A DNA stretch of 64,000 nt from Psychrobacter sp. P11F6 (GTDB taxonomy: Bacteria > Pseudomonadota > Gammaproteobacteria > Pseudomonadales > Moraxellaceae), in contig NZ_CM003594.1 in assembly GCF_001435295.1 (NCBI RefSeq), positions 2,562,574 to 2,626,573 on the forward strand, read 5' to 3'. A program made the position numbers and the translations under genes. This document shows positions 46,780-56,032 of this stretch, piece by piece. The notes under the pieces are model-generated. The model had not been told where the DNA came from. It searched no databases and saw only the letters and a list, made by a program, of their open reading frames with translations. Within the stretch, counting starts at the first letter, position 1. The number at the start of each line of letters is the position of its first letter.

Positions 46780-47212
46780 AATAGTTGCCTGTAACGCTAG
46801 AAGTGAGGAAGAGGTTCGAAAGTGTTATTTTTAAAGATACTGTTTTTAAAGGTGCTGATTTTATCAAAATAAGTGATAGCCGCTATAATACCAAGACACA
46901 GCAGATTTGACCATGTTTTGACCGCTGCTGATTGAATTTTCATTTATTACTTTCATTATCCGTAGCCAGTTATATTTGCTTTAAATACATCTCTCAAAGT
47001 TCAGCTTACCTCAATAAGCCTCGCCCATCTTTATTAAAACCATTAATATCACCTCTATCAACGAACAGAGCGGCTTATATGTTTCATTTAGAGGTACTTT
47101 TCGGTAAGATAAGCGCATACCTTTTATTCGACTTCTAGCCAAGTACGACGTAGCTGCTACGTTTTGTCGATTTAAACCCAACACTTTCAATACAAGTATT
47201 TGAGAAACCTTT
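46780..47212. other. Intergenic between serS and the YcxB-like gene, no gene seen
   Basis: 433 bases. It has a plus-strand TTATCA-N17-TATAAT near 46862-46890 that could be a promoter for the following gene with a long leader, and an odd-centred palindrome (ACGTAGC-T-GCTACGT) at 47148-47162. No credible frame was found. Confidence 0.4.
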
Positions 47213-47872
47213 ATGGCCTTGTACCCCTATACGCTACAACCTGTCGCCTTAAACCTAACCGAGGCAGAATTTCACCAAGCACAATACGAGCTATTTGCCA
47301 GTGCCAGCCCTTCTTTCGGTCTAAAAAGTATCAAAATGAAAGAATGGATCATTATGGCGGTAACCGTGGTACTAGCGATCGCAGGGTTGGTTTTTGTGAC
47401 AGGCTACTCAACCATTATCTTTTGGCTGATGCTAGTTTCAGTCGTCATTTATTTACTGGTTCGTACCCTTGGCTTTAAATGGTATGTGAAAAGAGAGTTT
47501 GACAAGCAAGTGGCTGACCAAGAAATGCCAGACGAGATGCGTCAGATGAAATTGGGCGTACAAAAGCATGGCCTCGTCATGGCGATGCCAGTGAATCAGC
47601 CTGACACATTTAATAACAACCAAATGCGCGGCATGCAAATGCGAGCAGGCACGACCCAGCAAGCCGTCATTCCATGGTCAGCTGTCAAAAGCTGGGATGA
47701 GACGGACGACTATATCTTTATGATGTTTGAGATGAAAGGTCAACAAGGCAGCCAAATTGTGCCAAAGCGCTTAGAAGCACAGAAGTTTCCGATCGATACA
47801 GTACGTCAGCATTTGCAAGAAGTTATCCCCGTTAAAGGTTTAAACCCTGAAAACTTACAGCCGCCAGCATAA
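47213..47872 (+). CDS. YcxB-like membrane protein
   Basis: A 219-residue protein with two adjacent hydrophobic helices (about 44-63 and 66-86) placed between a short N-terminal domain and a C-terminal cytoplasmic region. The latter has IPWSAVKSWDETDDYIFMMF, the pattern of the YcxB-like domain (PH-fold-related) that follows a helical hairpin. The function is not known. The C-terminal half is Met- and Gln-rich (NNNQMRGMQMRAGTTQQA). It is a single gene on the plus strand. Confidence 0.7.
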   Translation: MALYPYTLQPVALNLTEAEFHQAQYELFASASPSFGLKSIKMKEWIIMAVTVVLAIAGLVFVTGYSTIIFWLMLVSVVIYLLVRTLGFKWYVKREFDKQVADQEMPDEMRQMKLGVQKHGLVMAMPVNQPDTFNNNQMRGMQMRAGTTQQAVIPWSAVKSWDETDDYIFMMFEMKGQQGSQIVPKRLEAQKFPIDTVRQHLQEVIPVKGLNPENLQPPA

Positions 47873-48247
47873 AATAGTAGAAGACTTCTTTATTGCTTAC
47901 TATATGAGCGATAAAGAAGTGATCAATAAAAAATGCTTTTTGCAAAACCAATCATAATTATAAATTTATTGAAATTAACTTATTGATGGTGCTCTGCTAT
48001 TATAATAGCTATCAGAAGAAAGGTGATAATTGCTCTAAATTACATGAATGTATAGTTATGATTTTAGCTTAAGCTGACGCCATTCTATATGGCAGTTTTA
48101 TCATACTGTTTTCTAAGATTGTTACTTTTTAAGGCTGAAAAGCGTTAATATATTAAAGAGCATAGTAATGCAGCACACGAGTTGCTACACTTCTCACCTT
48201 CTTCATTTAATGTTTTATCTCAACACTCAAACTATAAGGATAATATT
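47873..48247. other. Intergenic before dps
   Basis: 375 bases, AT-rich. A perfect 14-base palindrome GCTATTATAATAGC at 47996-48009 contains a TATAAT at 48001-48006 and could be a -10 with an overlapping operator, but it would give dps a leader of about 235 bases. No clear OxyR or Fur site was identified by eye. Confidence 0.4.
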
Positions 48248-48724
48248 ATGAGTAACGCTACTAATCAAATCGGTCTAGAAAAAGCTGACATGAGCGAAGT
48301 CATTGCACAACTAAACAATTTATTGTCAACTTATCACGTCTTTTATTTAAACGTCCGTGGCTATCACTGGAATGTAAAAGGTGAGCATTTTTTCACCTTG
48401 CATCCAAAATTTGAAGAACTGTATACCGCGCTACAGTTACAAATTGATGAAATCGCTGAGCGTATCTTAACTTTGGGCGGCACACCGCTGCATGCTTATA
48501 GCGATTTTACTAAACATACTAGCATTCAAGAAGATAAAAACGTCAAAGATGGCAATGCTTGTGTGAAAGGTGTGGTAACGGGTTTACAAGCTTTGATTAC
48601 AGAGCAGCGTAAAGTATCTGCTCTAGCAGCAGACAGCGAAGATCAAGGAACAGCTGACCTCGTAGATGCCTATGTACAAGAGCAAGAAAAGCTCATCTGG
48701 ATGTATAACGCCTTTTTGGGTTAA
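48248..48724 (+). CDS. dps: Dps ferritin-like DNA-protection protein
   Basis: A 158-residue protein that forms a dodecamer, oxidises iron with peroxide and protects DNA. The ferroxidase motifs HVFYLNVRGYHWNVKGEHFF (His31 and His43-type ligands) and FEELYTALQLQIDEIAERIL carry the expected His, Asp and Glu. The length fits compact Dps/MrgA. AAGGA is seven bases before the ATG at 48248; a longer frame to 48182 lacks this. It is followed 28 bases later by a MITE. Confidence 0.93.
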   Translation: MSNATNQIGLEKADMSEVIAQLNNLLSTYHVFYLNVRGYHWNVKGEHFFTLHPKFEELYTALQLQIDEIAERILTLGGTPLHAYSDFTKHTSIQEDKNVKDGNACVKGVVTGLQALITEQRKVSALAADSEDQGTADLVDAYVQEQEKLIWMYNAFLG

Positions 48725-48752
48725 TCATTGCTAATGAAACAGTACATCACTA

Positions 48753-48922
48753 GGGCGTGTCCTCATTTTAAAAATGGTGATAAAAATGAGATAAATTGCA
48801 GTTAACCAAGGAAGATAGCGCTGTTAATATCGAGATATTGATAAGCTATTTGACGATGTTTAACAAAATTTAGCCATTTTTAGCCCATTTAGAGAGTAAT
48901 TGATTGAATTGAGGGCACGCCC
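48753..48922. mobile_element. 170-bp MITE, complete copy B
   Basis: It begins GGGCGTGTCCTCATTTTAAA and ends GCACGCCC, with TA on both sides. It matches copy A (22984-23153) along its entire length with scattered substitutions and identical size. It sits 28 bases after dps, so it could affect the 3' end of that mRNA. Confidence 0.85.
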
Positions 48923-48937
48923 TAAAATCTAAATCAT

Positions 48938-48966
48938 AAAAAAGCACCTACTTTAGGTGCTTTTTT
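48938..48966. terminator. Terminator between dps and the DUF2057 gene
   Basis: AAAAAAGCACCTA pairs with TAGGTGCTTTTTT around a three-base loop, with U-runs on both strands, 26 bases beyond the DUF2057 stop. Confidence 0.85.
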
Positions 48967-48991
48967 TGTGCTTGCTGTTGCTAATGAAACC

Positions 48992-49681
48992 TTATTTTTG
49001 CATCCATTGACGCATTTTTTCGCGCTCAGCAGGCGTGGCTTGTAACCAAATTTGCATAAATTGATCTAAGGTATTAGCAGATGAATTAACGCTAGTGATT
49101 TGCTTAGTGGTCGCTACCGTACCCGTATTCACATTCGGTTGATCTAATGCGGCAATCGCACGCTGATTCTGTAGCTCTGCATCATCTGCTCCGCCAAACA
49201 CACCGCCGAACGCCTTGCCTAAACCTGACAACAATCCACCTTGATTACCAGCGATACCTTGCTGACTTGCAACCACAGTATTGTTTTTCTCTACTGCCAG
49301 TATCGGACGCTTGGCATATTCTTTAGCTGCTGCATACTCTTCTGGCTGATTCGGCATGGTCAGACGATAGGTTTGATTGTCCGCCAATTCTGCCGTCACG
49401 CTCACATTACCCGAACGTAAATAATCATGCTCATCACGGCGCAAATCGTATAAGCGATCGTATTTTGCAGTAATCGCATGTTGACCCGGCTGAAGCGTGA
49501 ACTTTTTAGTCAATGGTTGAAAAGCGCTCTGCTGCACTTCTTGCCCATTAATAGCCGTAACTTTGATATGGTCATCAACCAGTAGCGTTACTTCAGCATG
49601 CGACAGCATAGAGACAGAGCCTGCACCAATAAGCAACGTGCTGATGGTCAGTTTTTTTAGCAAAGAAGCATTGGATTTCAT
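48992..49681 (-). CDS. DUF2057 (YccT-like) periplasmic protein
   Basis: A 229-residue exported protein with a signal peptide ending in MLSHA near residue 30. The mature part begins EVTLLVDDHIKVTAINGQEV and includes GQHAITAKYDRLYDLRRDEH, which is the DUF2057 pattern. It has a Gly-rich stretch (GGLLSGLGKAFGGVFGG) and a C-terminal helical tail (ATPAEREKMRQWMQK). YccT-like proteins are envelope proteins of unclear function. The start at 49681 gives a cleaner signal than the ATG at 49693. Confidence 0.75.
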   Translation of the reverse strand: MKSNASLLKKLTISTLLIGAGSVSMLSHAEVTLLVDDHIKVTAINGQEVQQSAFQPLTKKFTLQPGQHAITAKYDRLYDLRRDEHDYLRSGNVSVTAELADNQTYRLTMPNQPEEYAAAKEYAKRPILAVEKNNTVVASQQGIAGNQGGLLSGLGKAFGGVFGGADDAELQNQRAIAALDQPNVNTGTVATTKQITSVNSSANTLDQFMQIWLQATPAEREKMRQWMQK

Positions 49682-49756
49682 AAGTGATTCCATTAATAGT
49701 GAAAACGTTTTGGCAATAGTAAAAGCGTTTTGGATAAAAGACTTTAGTTGTTAATG

Positions 49757-50560
49757 CTAAAAATCGAGTGGCATCGTATGTTGATCTTGTTCCGCTGAAT
49801 CGTTATCTACTTGTGTCTCTTGCGCAATATCAGCAAGCTCTGCTGCTAGTGTCTGCTCATCAATGGTACGCAATGCGTCAGTGATGACTGCTTTGGATAT
49901 ATTGCTACGCCCAAGGTTCGAAAACATCGGCTGAATATAATTGAGTACTTCCATCATCGCACCGATGCGATGTGGTCCTTCAGTAAGCAAATAATCAATA
50001 ATTCGATCATCAAACTGCCAACCACGCCGACGCAAGATGGATTGTAATAACGCCTGACGGTCGGCTAAGTCATGACCATTGGGTACTTTAAACGTAGGTG
50101 CTTGTGCCAAACGAGTCAGCAAATCCCTCAATTGAAAGGGCAAATCACCAGCAGGCTTATTGGCTGCAAACAACAATTGACGCTGACCTTCACGACTGCG
50201 GTTAATCAAATGAAATAAGGCTTCTTGCCATTGACTGCTTTGCTCCAGCACCTCTAAATCATCGATCGCGATTAGATCGAAGTTTTCTAGAGAGGAGAGG
50301 ACGTGCACATCGGTATGAATCAACTCATTGAGTGACAAACAAATCGCGGACTTGTCCATCTCAATAAATGACTCACAGATAGCAGATAATAAGTGCGACT
50401 TGCCCGTAGCAGGACTGCCAAATAGGTACAGCTGACCAATCAGGCCGACATGTAGTTGCCGCACTGCATCAATAATTGACATCCAACCAGGACCGGCGAA
50501 GTCACTTAGACTTGCATCATGCTTAATGTCCAGATTGAGACTTAGCTGTGCTTCTGCCAT
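49757..50560 (-). CDS. hda: DnaA regulatory inactivator Hda
   Basis: A 267-residue AAA+ protein related to DnaA domain III. The N-terminal QLSLNL at residues 5-10 is the clamp-binding motif by which Hda docks on DnaN. Walker A GSPATGKSHL is near 49, Walker B LIAIDDLEVL near 95, and LLFAANKP (sensor 1) and LTRLAQAP (arginine finger) follow. It promotes hydrolysis of DnaA-bound ATP after initiation. An acidic Gln-rich tail of about 25 residues is added at the C-terminus. It is downstream of the PerM gene on the same strand. Confidence 0.9.
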   Translation of the reverse strand: MAEAQLSLNLDIKHDASLSDFAGPGWMSIIDAVRQLHVGLIGQLYLFGSPATGKSHLLSAICESFIEMDKSAICLSLNELIHTDVHVLSSLENFDLIAIDDLEVLEQSSQWQEALFHLINRSREGQRQLLFAANKPAGDLPFQLRDLLTRLAQAPTFKVPNGHDLADRQALLQSILRRRGWQFDDRIIDYLLTEGPHRIGAMMEVLNYIQPMFSNLGRSNISKAVITDALRTIDEQTLAAELADIAQETQVDNDSAEQDQHTMPLDF

Positions 50561-50895
50561 GAATCATCAACTCGTTTTGCGTAATGCAATAAATAAAAGG
50601 ATAAATTATTAATAACTGTCTTTGAGATGCTCTTATACTACCTGATATAAACTTGCTGCGTTAGCATCTCGTTGTTTTAATCGAGAGTATATCTGAGAAT
50701 TACCTAATCAAAAGTCATCTTGTTAACGACCAACTGGATAACGGCTGATACTGTCAATACTGCGCCTATATATAACATATTTGCAAAATGACTGACAAGT
50801 CTTTTACCTATTAAGCCTTATCAATCACCATTTATTATCCGTCATCAATTTTACTATCCCATTATGATGACCTCGTTACTCTAACGATAAAATAC
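50561..50895. other. Intergenic between perM-like gene and hda, no gene seen
   Basis: 335 AT-rich bases with no frame, tRNA or strong hairpin. The size suggests that hda has its own promoter here rather than relying on the upstream gene. Confidence 0.45.
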
Positions 50896-52002
50896 TTATC
50901 TCTTCTCAAACAAAGCCAATTGCTTACGACCTTTATAAAAATCAGTCGAACGATAGTAGATGTATAAATGGCGAAACAGTACATTAAGCACGGCAGACAC
51001 TGGCAGTGCGATGAGCATACCAACGAAACCCAATAAGCTTGCGCCTGCCAATACTGCAAAAATCACCCAAAGCGGCGATAGACCTATCTTATCACCCAAT
51101 AGTAACGGCTGTAGGATATAACCTTCGGCGGCTTGCCCAACTAAAAACGCTCCGACAATCAGCGACAAATACGTCCAATTTAGCCCAAACTGGAACAGGC
51201 AGGCGATAATGGCAGCGATAAAACCAATGCCAAAACCCAAATAAGGAACAAAGCTAGCAATACCGGCAACCATACCAATAATAAGCCCAAGCTCAAGCCC
51301 AATAAGCTGTAATTGCACCGCATAAATAGCGCCCAATAAGACCATCACCAATAGCTGACCTTTGATAAATGCCATCAATGCAAGGTCACACTCTCGAGCA
51401 ATCTGAATGACTTTTTCGCTATACGCAGCGGGAATCGCCAGCTTCCATGTCTGCAGACGCTGATCCCAATTGAACAAAAAATAAAAGGTTAAAATCGGTA
51501 CTAGCACAATGAGTCCAGCATTATTGATGAAGTTCATGCTCGACACCAATATTTGGTTCATCATGGTACTGGCATCTTCAAACTTATAATTGGTCTGCAT
51601 GTATTCAACCAATGTCTCAGAAAACCCTTTAGACTCCAACTCTGGCAGATTGATACGACTGTTGTTAACGAACCATTCACGTACGACTTCATTATACCAA
51701 GTTAAGACCTTAGGCAGATACTCCCACGCCGCTTGCAACTGATGCCACAAAGTCGGTATTAACCACCAAAGCAGTAGCACCATTCCTAAAGTGATGGTGG
51801 AATAGACAATGATAATCGCCACCCAGCGTTTGATATACTTCGATAAGCGTTTGACCAGCGGATTGAACAAATAAGCCAGTACGAAAGCAAAGACAAACGG
51901 TATAATGACTGGCATCATCAAATACAGTAACAATATACCCACCACCATCGCAACGACAATAAATAAGCGCCGAAAAAAAGGATCTATTGGTTGGTTCATC
52001 AT
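50896..52002 (-). CDS. AI-2E (PerM/YdiK-type) membrane protein
   Basis: A 368-residue membrane protein with seven or eight helices. FVLAYLFNPLVKRLSKYIKR near 35-55, FIKGQLLVMVLLGAIYAVQL near 210 and GFGIGFIAAIIACLF near 255 follow the family pattern. Family members have been proposed as autoinducer or ion exporters. Its location next to hda and divergent from purM is a conserved gammaproteobacterial arrangement. Start is one of two adjacent ATGs. Confidence 0.85.
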   Translation of the reverse strand: MMNQPIDPFFRRLFIVVAMVVGILLLYLMMPVIIPFVFAFVLAYLFNPLVKRLSKYIKRWVAIIIVYSTITLGMVLLLWWLIPTLWHQLQAAWEYLPKVLTWYNEVVREWFVNNSRINLPELESKGFSETLVEYMQTNYKFEDASTMMNQILVSSMNFINNAGLIVLVPILTFYFLFNWDQRLQTWKLAIPAAYSEKVIQIARECDLALMAFIKGQLLVMVLLGAIYAVQLQLIGLELGLIIGMVAGIASFVPYLGFGIGFIAAIIACLFQFGLNWTYLSLIVGAFLVGQAAEGYILQPLLLGDKIGLSPLWVIFAVLAGASLLGFVGMLIALPVSAVLNVLFRHLYIYYRSTDFYKGRKQLALFEKR

Positions 52003-52229
52003 GACAAGGAATCCTATGATAGGCTGATTTAAGATGGAAGTATAATTGAAAGAAATGATACGTCTTATCGTACAACAACGGTGTAATAGCGAACTGTTAT
52101 CGACAATAAATTTAGCGTTCCATTATCGCAGAGTACAGCAAAAAATCCGTCATTTTTTGTTTCTTAACTTTTTATTTACCACTTAAAGTCAGTCTTCGTG
52201 AAATATCCGCCAAATATCCGCAAGTTGCT

Positions 52230-52259
52230 TTGCGAGTAAGGGTTATTTTTGGGTATAAT
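52230..52259 (+). promoter_or_regulatory. Promoter of purMN
   Basis: TTGCGA (52230-52235) and a consensus TATAAT (52254-52259) separated by 18 bases, 85 bases before purM. Confidence 0.55.
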
Positions 52260-52343
52260 GCGCGCACTATATTCAGAATTAACACGACCAACTCGATTTT
52301 CTACTGACAGACCTTCATTCCCTATAAAATTTGTGAGATGACC

Positions 52344-53393
52344 ATGAGTAACAAGCCTTCTTTAAGCTACAAAGATGCTGGTGTTGATATTGATGCTGGC
52401 GATGCGTTGGTACAACGTATTAAATCAGTGGCAAAAGCCACCTCTCGTCCTGAGGTTGTGGGCGGACTTGGCGGCTTTGGAGCGCTTTGTCGTATACCAA
52501 CTGGTTACACCTCTCCTCTACTCGTGTCGGGCACTGACGGCGTCGGTACTAAGCTCAAGTTGGCATTACAGCTGAATCGTCATGACACTATCGGCATTGA
52601 TTTAGTCGCCATGTGCGTCAACGATTTATTGGTTTGCGGTGCTGAGCCATTATTTTTCTTAGACTATTATGCAACTGGTAAGCTTGATATTGATGTAGCA
52701 GCGACTGTGGTCACAGGTATTGGTGAAGGCTGTAAGCTATCAAACTGTGCTTTGATCGGCGGCGAAACCGCTGAGATGCCAGGTATGTATCAAGACGACG
52801 ATTATGACTTGGCTGGATTTTGTGTCGGTGTGGTCGAAGAAGCGGAAGTCATCACTGGCGAAAACGTCGCAGAAGGCGATGTATTGATCGCTCTTGCCTC
52901 AAGTGGCGCACACTCAAACGGTTATTCATTGGTGCGTAAAGTCATCGAAGTCAGCGGCATTGATGTGACTACTAGCGATGAGCAACTAGATGGTCAACCT
53001 ATCCAAGACGCGTTAATGGCTCCTACTCGCATCTATGTTAAAGCGATTAAAGCGCTACAAGATACTCTTGGTAGCTCAGCGCTGCATGCAATGTCACATA
53101 TCACTGGTGGCGGCTTAACCGATAATTTACCACGTGTATTACCAGAGAATTTAGCTGCTAGCATTGATACGACTAGCTGGCAGTTCTCAGAGCTATTCAC
53201 TTGGTTACAAACTCAAGGAAATATTGAACAAAGCGAGATGTACCGCACTTTCAACTGCGGCGTTGGTTTCGTCATTGTTGTACCTAAAGATAAAGCAGAT
53301 GCGGCTATTCAAACTTTGAACGATGCTGGTGAAAAAGCTTGGCAATTAGGCGAAATGGTGAAGCGTGAAGCGGACGCCGTGGTGTACCGTTAA
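52344..53393 (+). CDS. purM: Phosphoribosylformylglycinamidine cyclo-ligase
   Basis: A 349-residue AIR synthetase, the fifth step of purine synthesis. [20 protein letters not shown] at the N-terminus, [13 protein letters not shown] near 65 and [11 protein letters not shown] near 140 match PurM, as does the near end AWQLGEM. I prefer the second ATG (52344) since [13 protein letters not shown] aligns with known starts; the ATG at 52338 would add two residues. The stop overlaps the purN start by one base (TAATG). Confidence 0.96.
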   Translation: MSNKPSLSYKDAGVDIDAGDALVQRIKSVAKATSRPEVVGGLGGFGALCRIPTGYTSPLLVSGTDGVGTKLKLALQLNRHDTIGIDLVAMCVNDLLVCGAEPLFFLDYYATGKLDIDVAATVVTGIGEGCKLSNCALIGGETAEMPGMYQDDDYDLAGFCVGVVEEAEVITGENVAEGDVLIALASSGAHSNGYSLVRKVIEVSGIDVTTSDEQLDGQPIQDALMAPTRIYVKAIKALQDTLGSSALHAMSHITGGGLTDNLPRVLPENLAASIDTTSWQFSELFTWLQTQGNIEQSEMYRTFNCGVGFVIVVPKDKADAAIQTLNDAGEKAWQLGEMVKREADAVVYR

Positions 53394-54085
53394 TGTTAGA
53401 CAGTCAAAAAAAAATTGATAATAACCCTTTACGGATTGCTGTACTGGTATCTGGTAGTGGTAGCAACTTGCAAGTACTGATAGATGCGATGCAAGCTGGC
53501 GCACTGCCAATTGAGATTGTTGGCGTCATTAGTAACCGTGAGGATGCTTATGCCGTCACCCGTGCAAAAGACGCTGACATTCCTGTGGCAGTATTGTCAC
53601 ATGTTGCTAGCGGCAAACGCATGGGAATCAAGACTTTTGAGACTCATGCCAGCAGCCAACTAGCATCATGGCAACCAGATCTCATTGTGTTAGCTGGTTT
53701 TATGCGTGTCTTGAGTGCAGATTTTATCGATACTGCACCAGCGCCGATGATTAATCTGCACCCCTCTTTGCTACCTGTCTATAAAGGCCTTGACACCCAT
53801 CAGCGTGCGATACAAGCAGGTGAGCGACATCATGGCTGTAGTATTCATGTCGTCACTGCCGAGCTCGACGCGGGTACTGTTTTGACCCAAGCGCTGTTAG
53901 AGATACATCAAAAAGACACTGCCAATAGTTTGCAAGCACGCGTGCAAAAGCTTGAGCATCAATTGCTCCCTTGGACGATTTTATTATTGGCCAAAGGCGC
54001 ACTCTCGCTAGACCGTGCTCAAGCAGCCAATCAACAAAGTATGTCTTTACCAACGTTACCGTTAAAACTATATTTGAACGACTGA
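53393..54085 (+). CDS. purN: Phosphoribosylglycinamide formyltransferase
   Basis: A 230-residue enzyme for the third step of purine synthesis. IAVLVSGSGSNLQVLIDAM at the N-terminus and the catalytic region MINLHPSLLPVYKGLDTHQR near 120, followed by GCSIHVVTAELDAG, carry the Asn, His and Asp triad. A short N-terminal extension (SQKKIDNNP) and a longer C-terminus are seen relative to E. coli (212 residues). Translation is coupled to purM. Confidence 0.95.
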   Translation: MLDSQKKIDNNPLRIAVLVSGSGSNLQVLIDAMQAGALPIEIVGVISNREDAYAVTRAKDADIPVAVLSHVASGKRMGIKTFETHASSQLASWQPDLIVLAGFMRVLSADFIDTAPAPMINLHPSLLPVYKGLDTHQRAIQAGERHHGCSIHVVTAELDAGTVLTQALLEIHQKDTANSLQARVQKLEHQLLPWTILLLAKGALSLDRAQAANQQSMSLPTLPLKLYLND

Positions 54086-54146
54086 GTAAATAGCGACAAT
54101 CACAAATTATCAGGTACCAACTATCAAACTTAAACTCTTCGCATAA

Positions 54147-54180
54147 AAAAGCCCAGTCACTCAATGAATGACTGGGCTTT
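54147..54180. terminator. Terminator between purN and the semialdehyde dehydrogenase gene
   Basis: AAAGCCCAGTCA pairs with TGACTGGGCTTT around a nine-base loop. The U-run is strongest on the minus strand, serving the gene at 54236-55618. Confidence 0.8.
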
Positions 54181-54235
54181 CTAATAGCTACCTTTAAAAT
54201 CTTCTAAAGCATATTAATCCCGAAGACGTCAGCTA

Positions 54236-55618
54236 TTATTGACTTTTATGAACATGTAGCCCTTTAATATTTACAAATTCTTTGATACCAAAACCGCCAT
54301 GCTCGCGACCATGACCTGAGTTTTTCACTCCACCAAATGGCAACGCTGGATTTGCAAGACCGTAACCATTGATGTAGACCATGCCCGTATCAAACTCTTC
54401 ACGCGCTAGGCGAATGGCTTTGTCTTCGTCTTTAGAGAAGATAGCACCGCCCAAACCGTAGCGACTGTCATTGGCAATGCGTAATGCATCATCTTGGTCT
54501 TTGGCTCGTATTAATGAGGCGACAGGACCAAATAACTCGTCATCATAGGCAGGTTGGCCTTTTTCGACATTCTCCAAGATAGTGGCTGGATAAAAACTGC
54601 CTTTACCTTCTGGCAATTGACCACCAACAGCAATCGTTGCGCCTTTTGCCACACTGTCTTCTACTTGCTCATGCAACTTTTCTTGTAAATCTTTGCGGGC
54701 TAATGGACCAAGATCAGAGGCATCATCCATCGGATCGCCAGATTTAGCATCTGCAAATTTTTCGACAATGCGTTTACGGAAATCATCGTATAAGCTATCA
54801 ACGACGATAAAGCGCTTAGCGGCGACACAAGTTTCACCGTTATTAATGAGACGCGCTTGGGTACAGGTTTCTACTGCTAGTTCTAAATCCGCATCTTCTA
54901 AAACAATAAATGCATCGTTAGAACCTAATTCCAATACTACTTTTTTGATAGCTTTCGCTGCTTGCTGACCAACGATACTACCAGCGCCATCACTACCTGT
55001 GAGTGTAACACCGCGCACTTTGTCATGACCGATTAACGCTTCTGATTGGTCGTGATCGATTAAGATCGTACGGAACAAATCGTTTGGTAACTCTGACTCA
55101 TGAAATATTTTTTCAATCAATAACCCTGAGCCAGTCACGTTTGATGCGTGCTTGAGTAAGATACTATTACCCGCCATCAGATTCGCAATGGTATAACGGA
55201 ACACTTGATAAGCAGGAAAATTCCATGGCTGCATGCCATAGATGACACCGATAGGCTGGTAAGTCACAATACCTTTTTTCAAGCCTTCGATATCACGCTC
55301 ATCATCAGCAAGTGCAGCCACCCCTTTTTCTACGGTATAGTCACAAATTGCCTTACACAAATCTATTTCTTGTAAACTCTGGCTATAGAGCTTACCACGC
55401 TCCTCAGTCATGAGTTTAGACAACTCTTCTTTGTACTTGAGCAATGTCTCACCGATGGAATTGATGACTTTTGCGCGCGCTTTATGGCTGGTTTTACGCC
55501 ACTCAGTAAATGCTTGGTGCGAGGATTCAACAATCTTGTTCACCTCATCATTACTCATGTAATCGTATTCTTTAATCGCTTCACCCGTTGCTGGGTTTAT
55601 AGTAGTAATATCTGCCAT
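54236..55618 (-). CDS. Succinate-semialdehyde dehydrogenase, Sad/YneI type
   Basis: A 460-residue aldehyde dehydrogenase. The start ITTINPATGEAIKEYDYMS, the Glu-containing VLELGSNDAFIVLEDADLEL and the Cys motif NNGETCVAAKRFIVVDS, together with the size, match YneI (Sad), which oxidises succinate semialdehyde with NAD or NADP. No GABA transaminase is nearby, so the physiological source of substrate is unclear. A LysR regulator gene lies 414 bases upstream on the same strand and may control it. Confidence 0.85.
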   Translation of the reverse strand: MADITTINPATGEAIKEYDYMSNDEVNKIVESSHQAFTEWRKTSHKARAKVINSIGETLLKYKEELSKLMTEERGKLYSQSLQEIDLCKAICDYTVEKGVAALADDERDIEGLKKGIVTYQPIGVIYGMQPWNFPAYQVFRYTIANLMAGNSILLKHASNVTGSGLLIEKIFHESELPNDLFRTILIDHDQSEALIGHDKVRGVTLTGSDGAGSIVGQQAAKAIKKVVLELGSNDAFIVLEDADLELAVETCTQARLINNGETCVAAKRFIVVDSLYDDFRKRIVEKFADAKSGDPMDDASDLGPLARKDLQEKLHEQVEDSVAKGATIAVGGQLPEGKGSFYPATILENVEKGQPAYDDELFGPVASLIRAKDQDDALRIANDSRYGLGGAIFSKDEDKAIRLAREEFDTGMVYINGYGLANPALPFGGVKNSGHGREHGGFGIKEFVNIKGLHVHKSQ

Positions 55619-55957
55619 GATTATTATCCTTATTTATTAAACTATTTTATTGGTTTGAAAATTGATCGCTTTATCATCTGAAAACTTAGAAACACATAAA
55701 CCAAGAATGGTCATTTTATGAACACATATGATTAAATTGGACAACTTCTTCAACGATTTTATGAAATCCGATACTGTTGTATAACTTAACAATAGGCTAT
55801 GTATTTATCTTTTTTCTTAAGTGGAATTTATCATAGCAAAATGTACAACGAGTAGTTTTACAAGTTATAAAGAAGTGTTCGTAAGATGTTAAGAATGTGA
55901 CTGACAGATTTATTAGATCAAAATCTTGGACGAGATTTTTCAGCAAAATTACGACAA
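55619..55957. other. Intergenic upstream of the semialdehyde dehydrogenase
   Basis: About 340 AT-rich bases holding the promoter region of the 54236-55618 gene. No palindrome matching a LysR T-N11-A box was convincing, and no frame was seen. Confidence 0.4.
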
Positions 55958-55984
55958 TAAAAAACCAGCGCTTGGGCTGGTTTA
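55958..55984 (-). terminator. Terminator of the LysR regulator gene
   Basis: AAACCAGC pairs with GCTGGTTT around a six-base loop, followed on the minus strand by TTTTATTG, 49 bases beyond the stop at 56033. Confidence 0.75.
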
Positions 55985-56032
55985 ATAAATAAGCAACTGA
56001 TAACCAAAAATAAATGGCTTAAAACAAATGGC

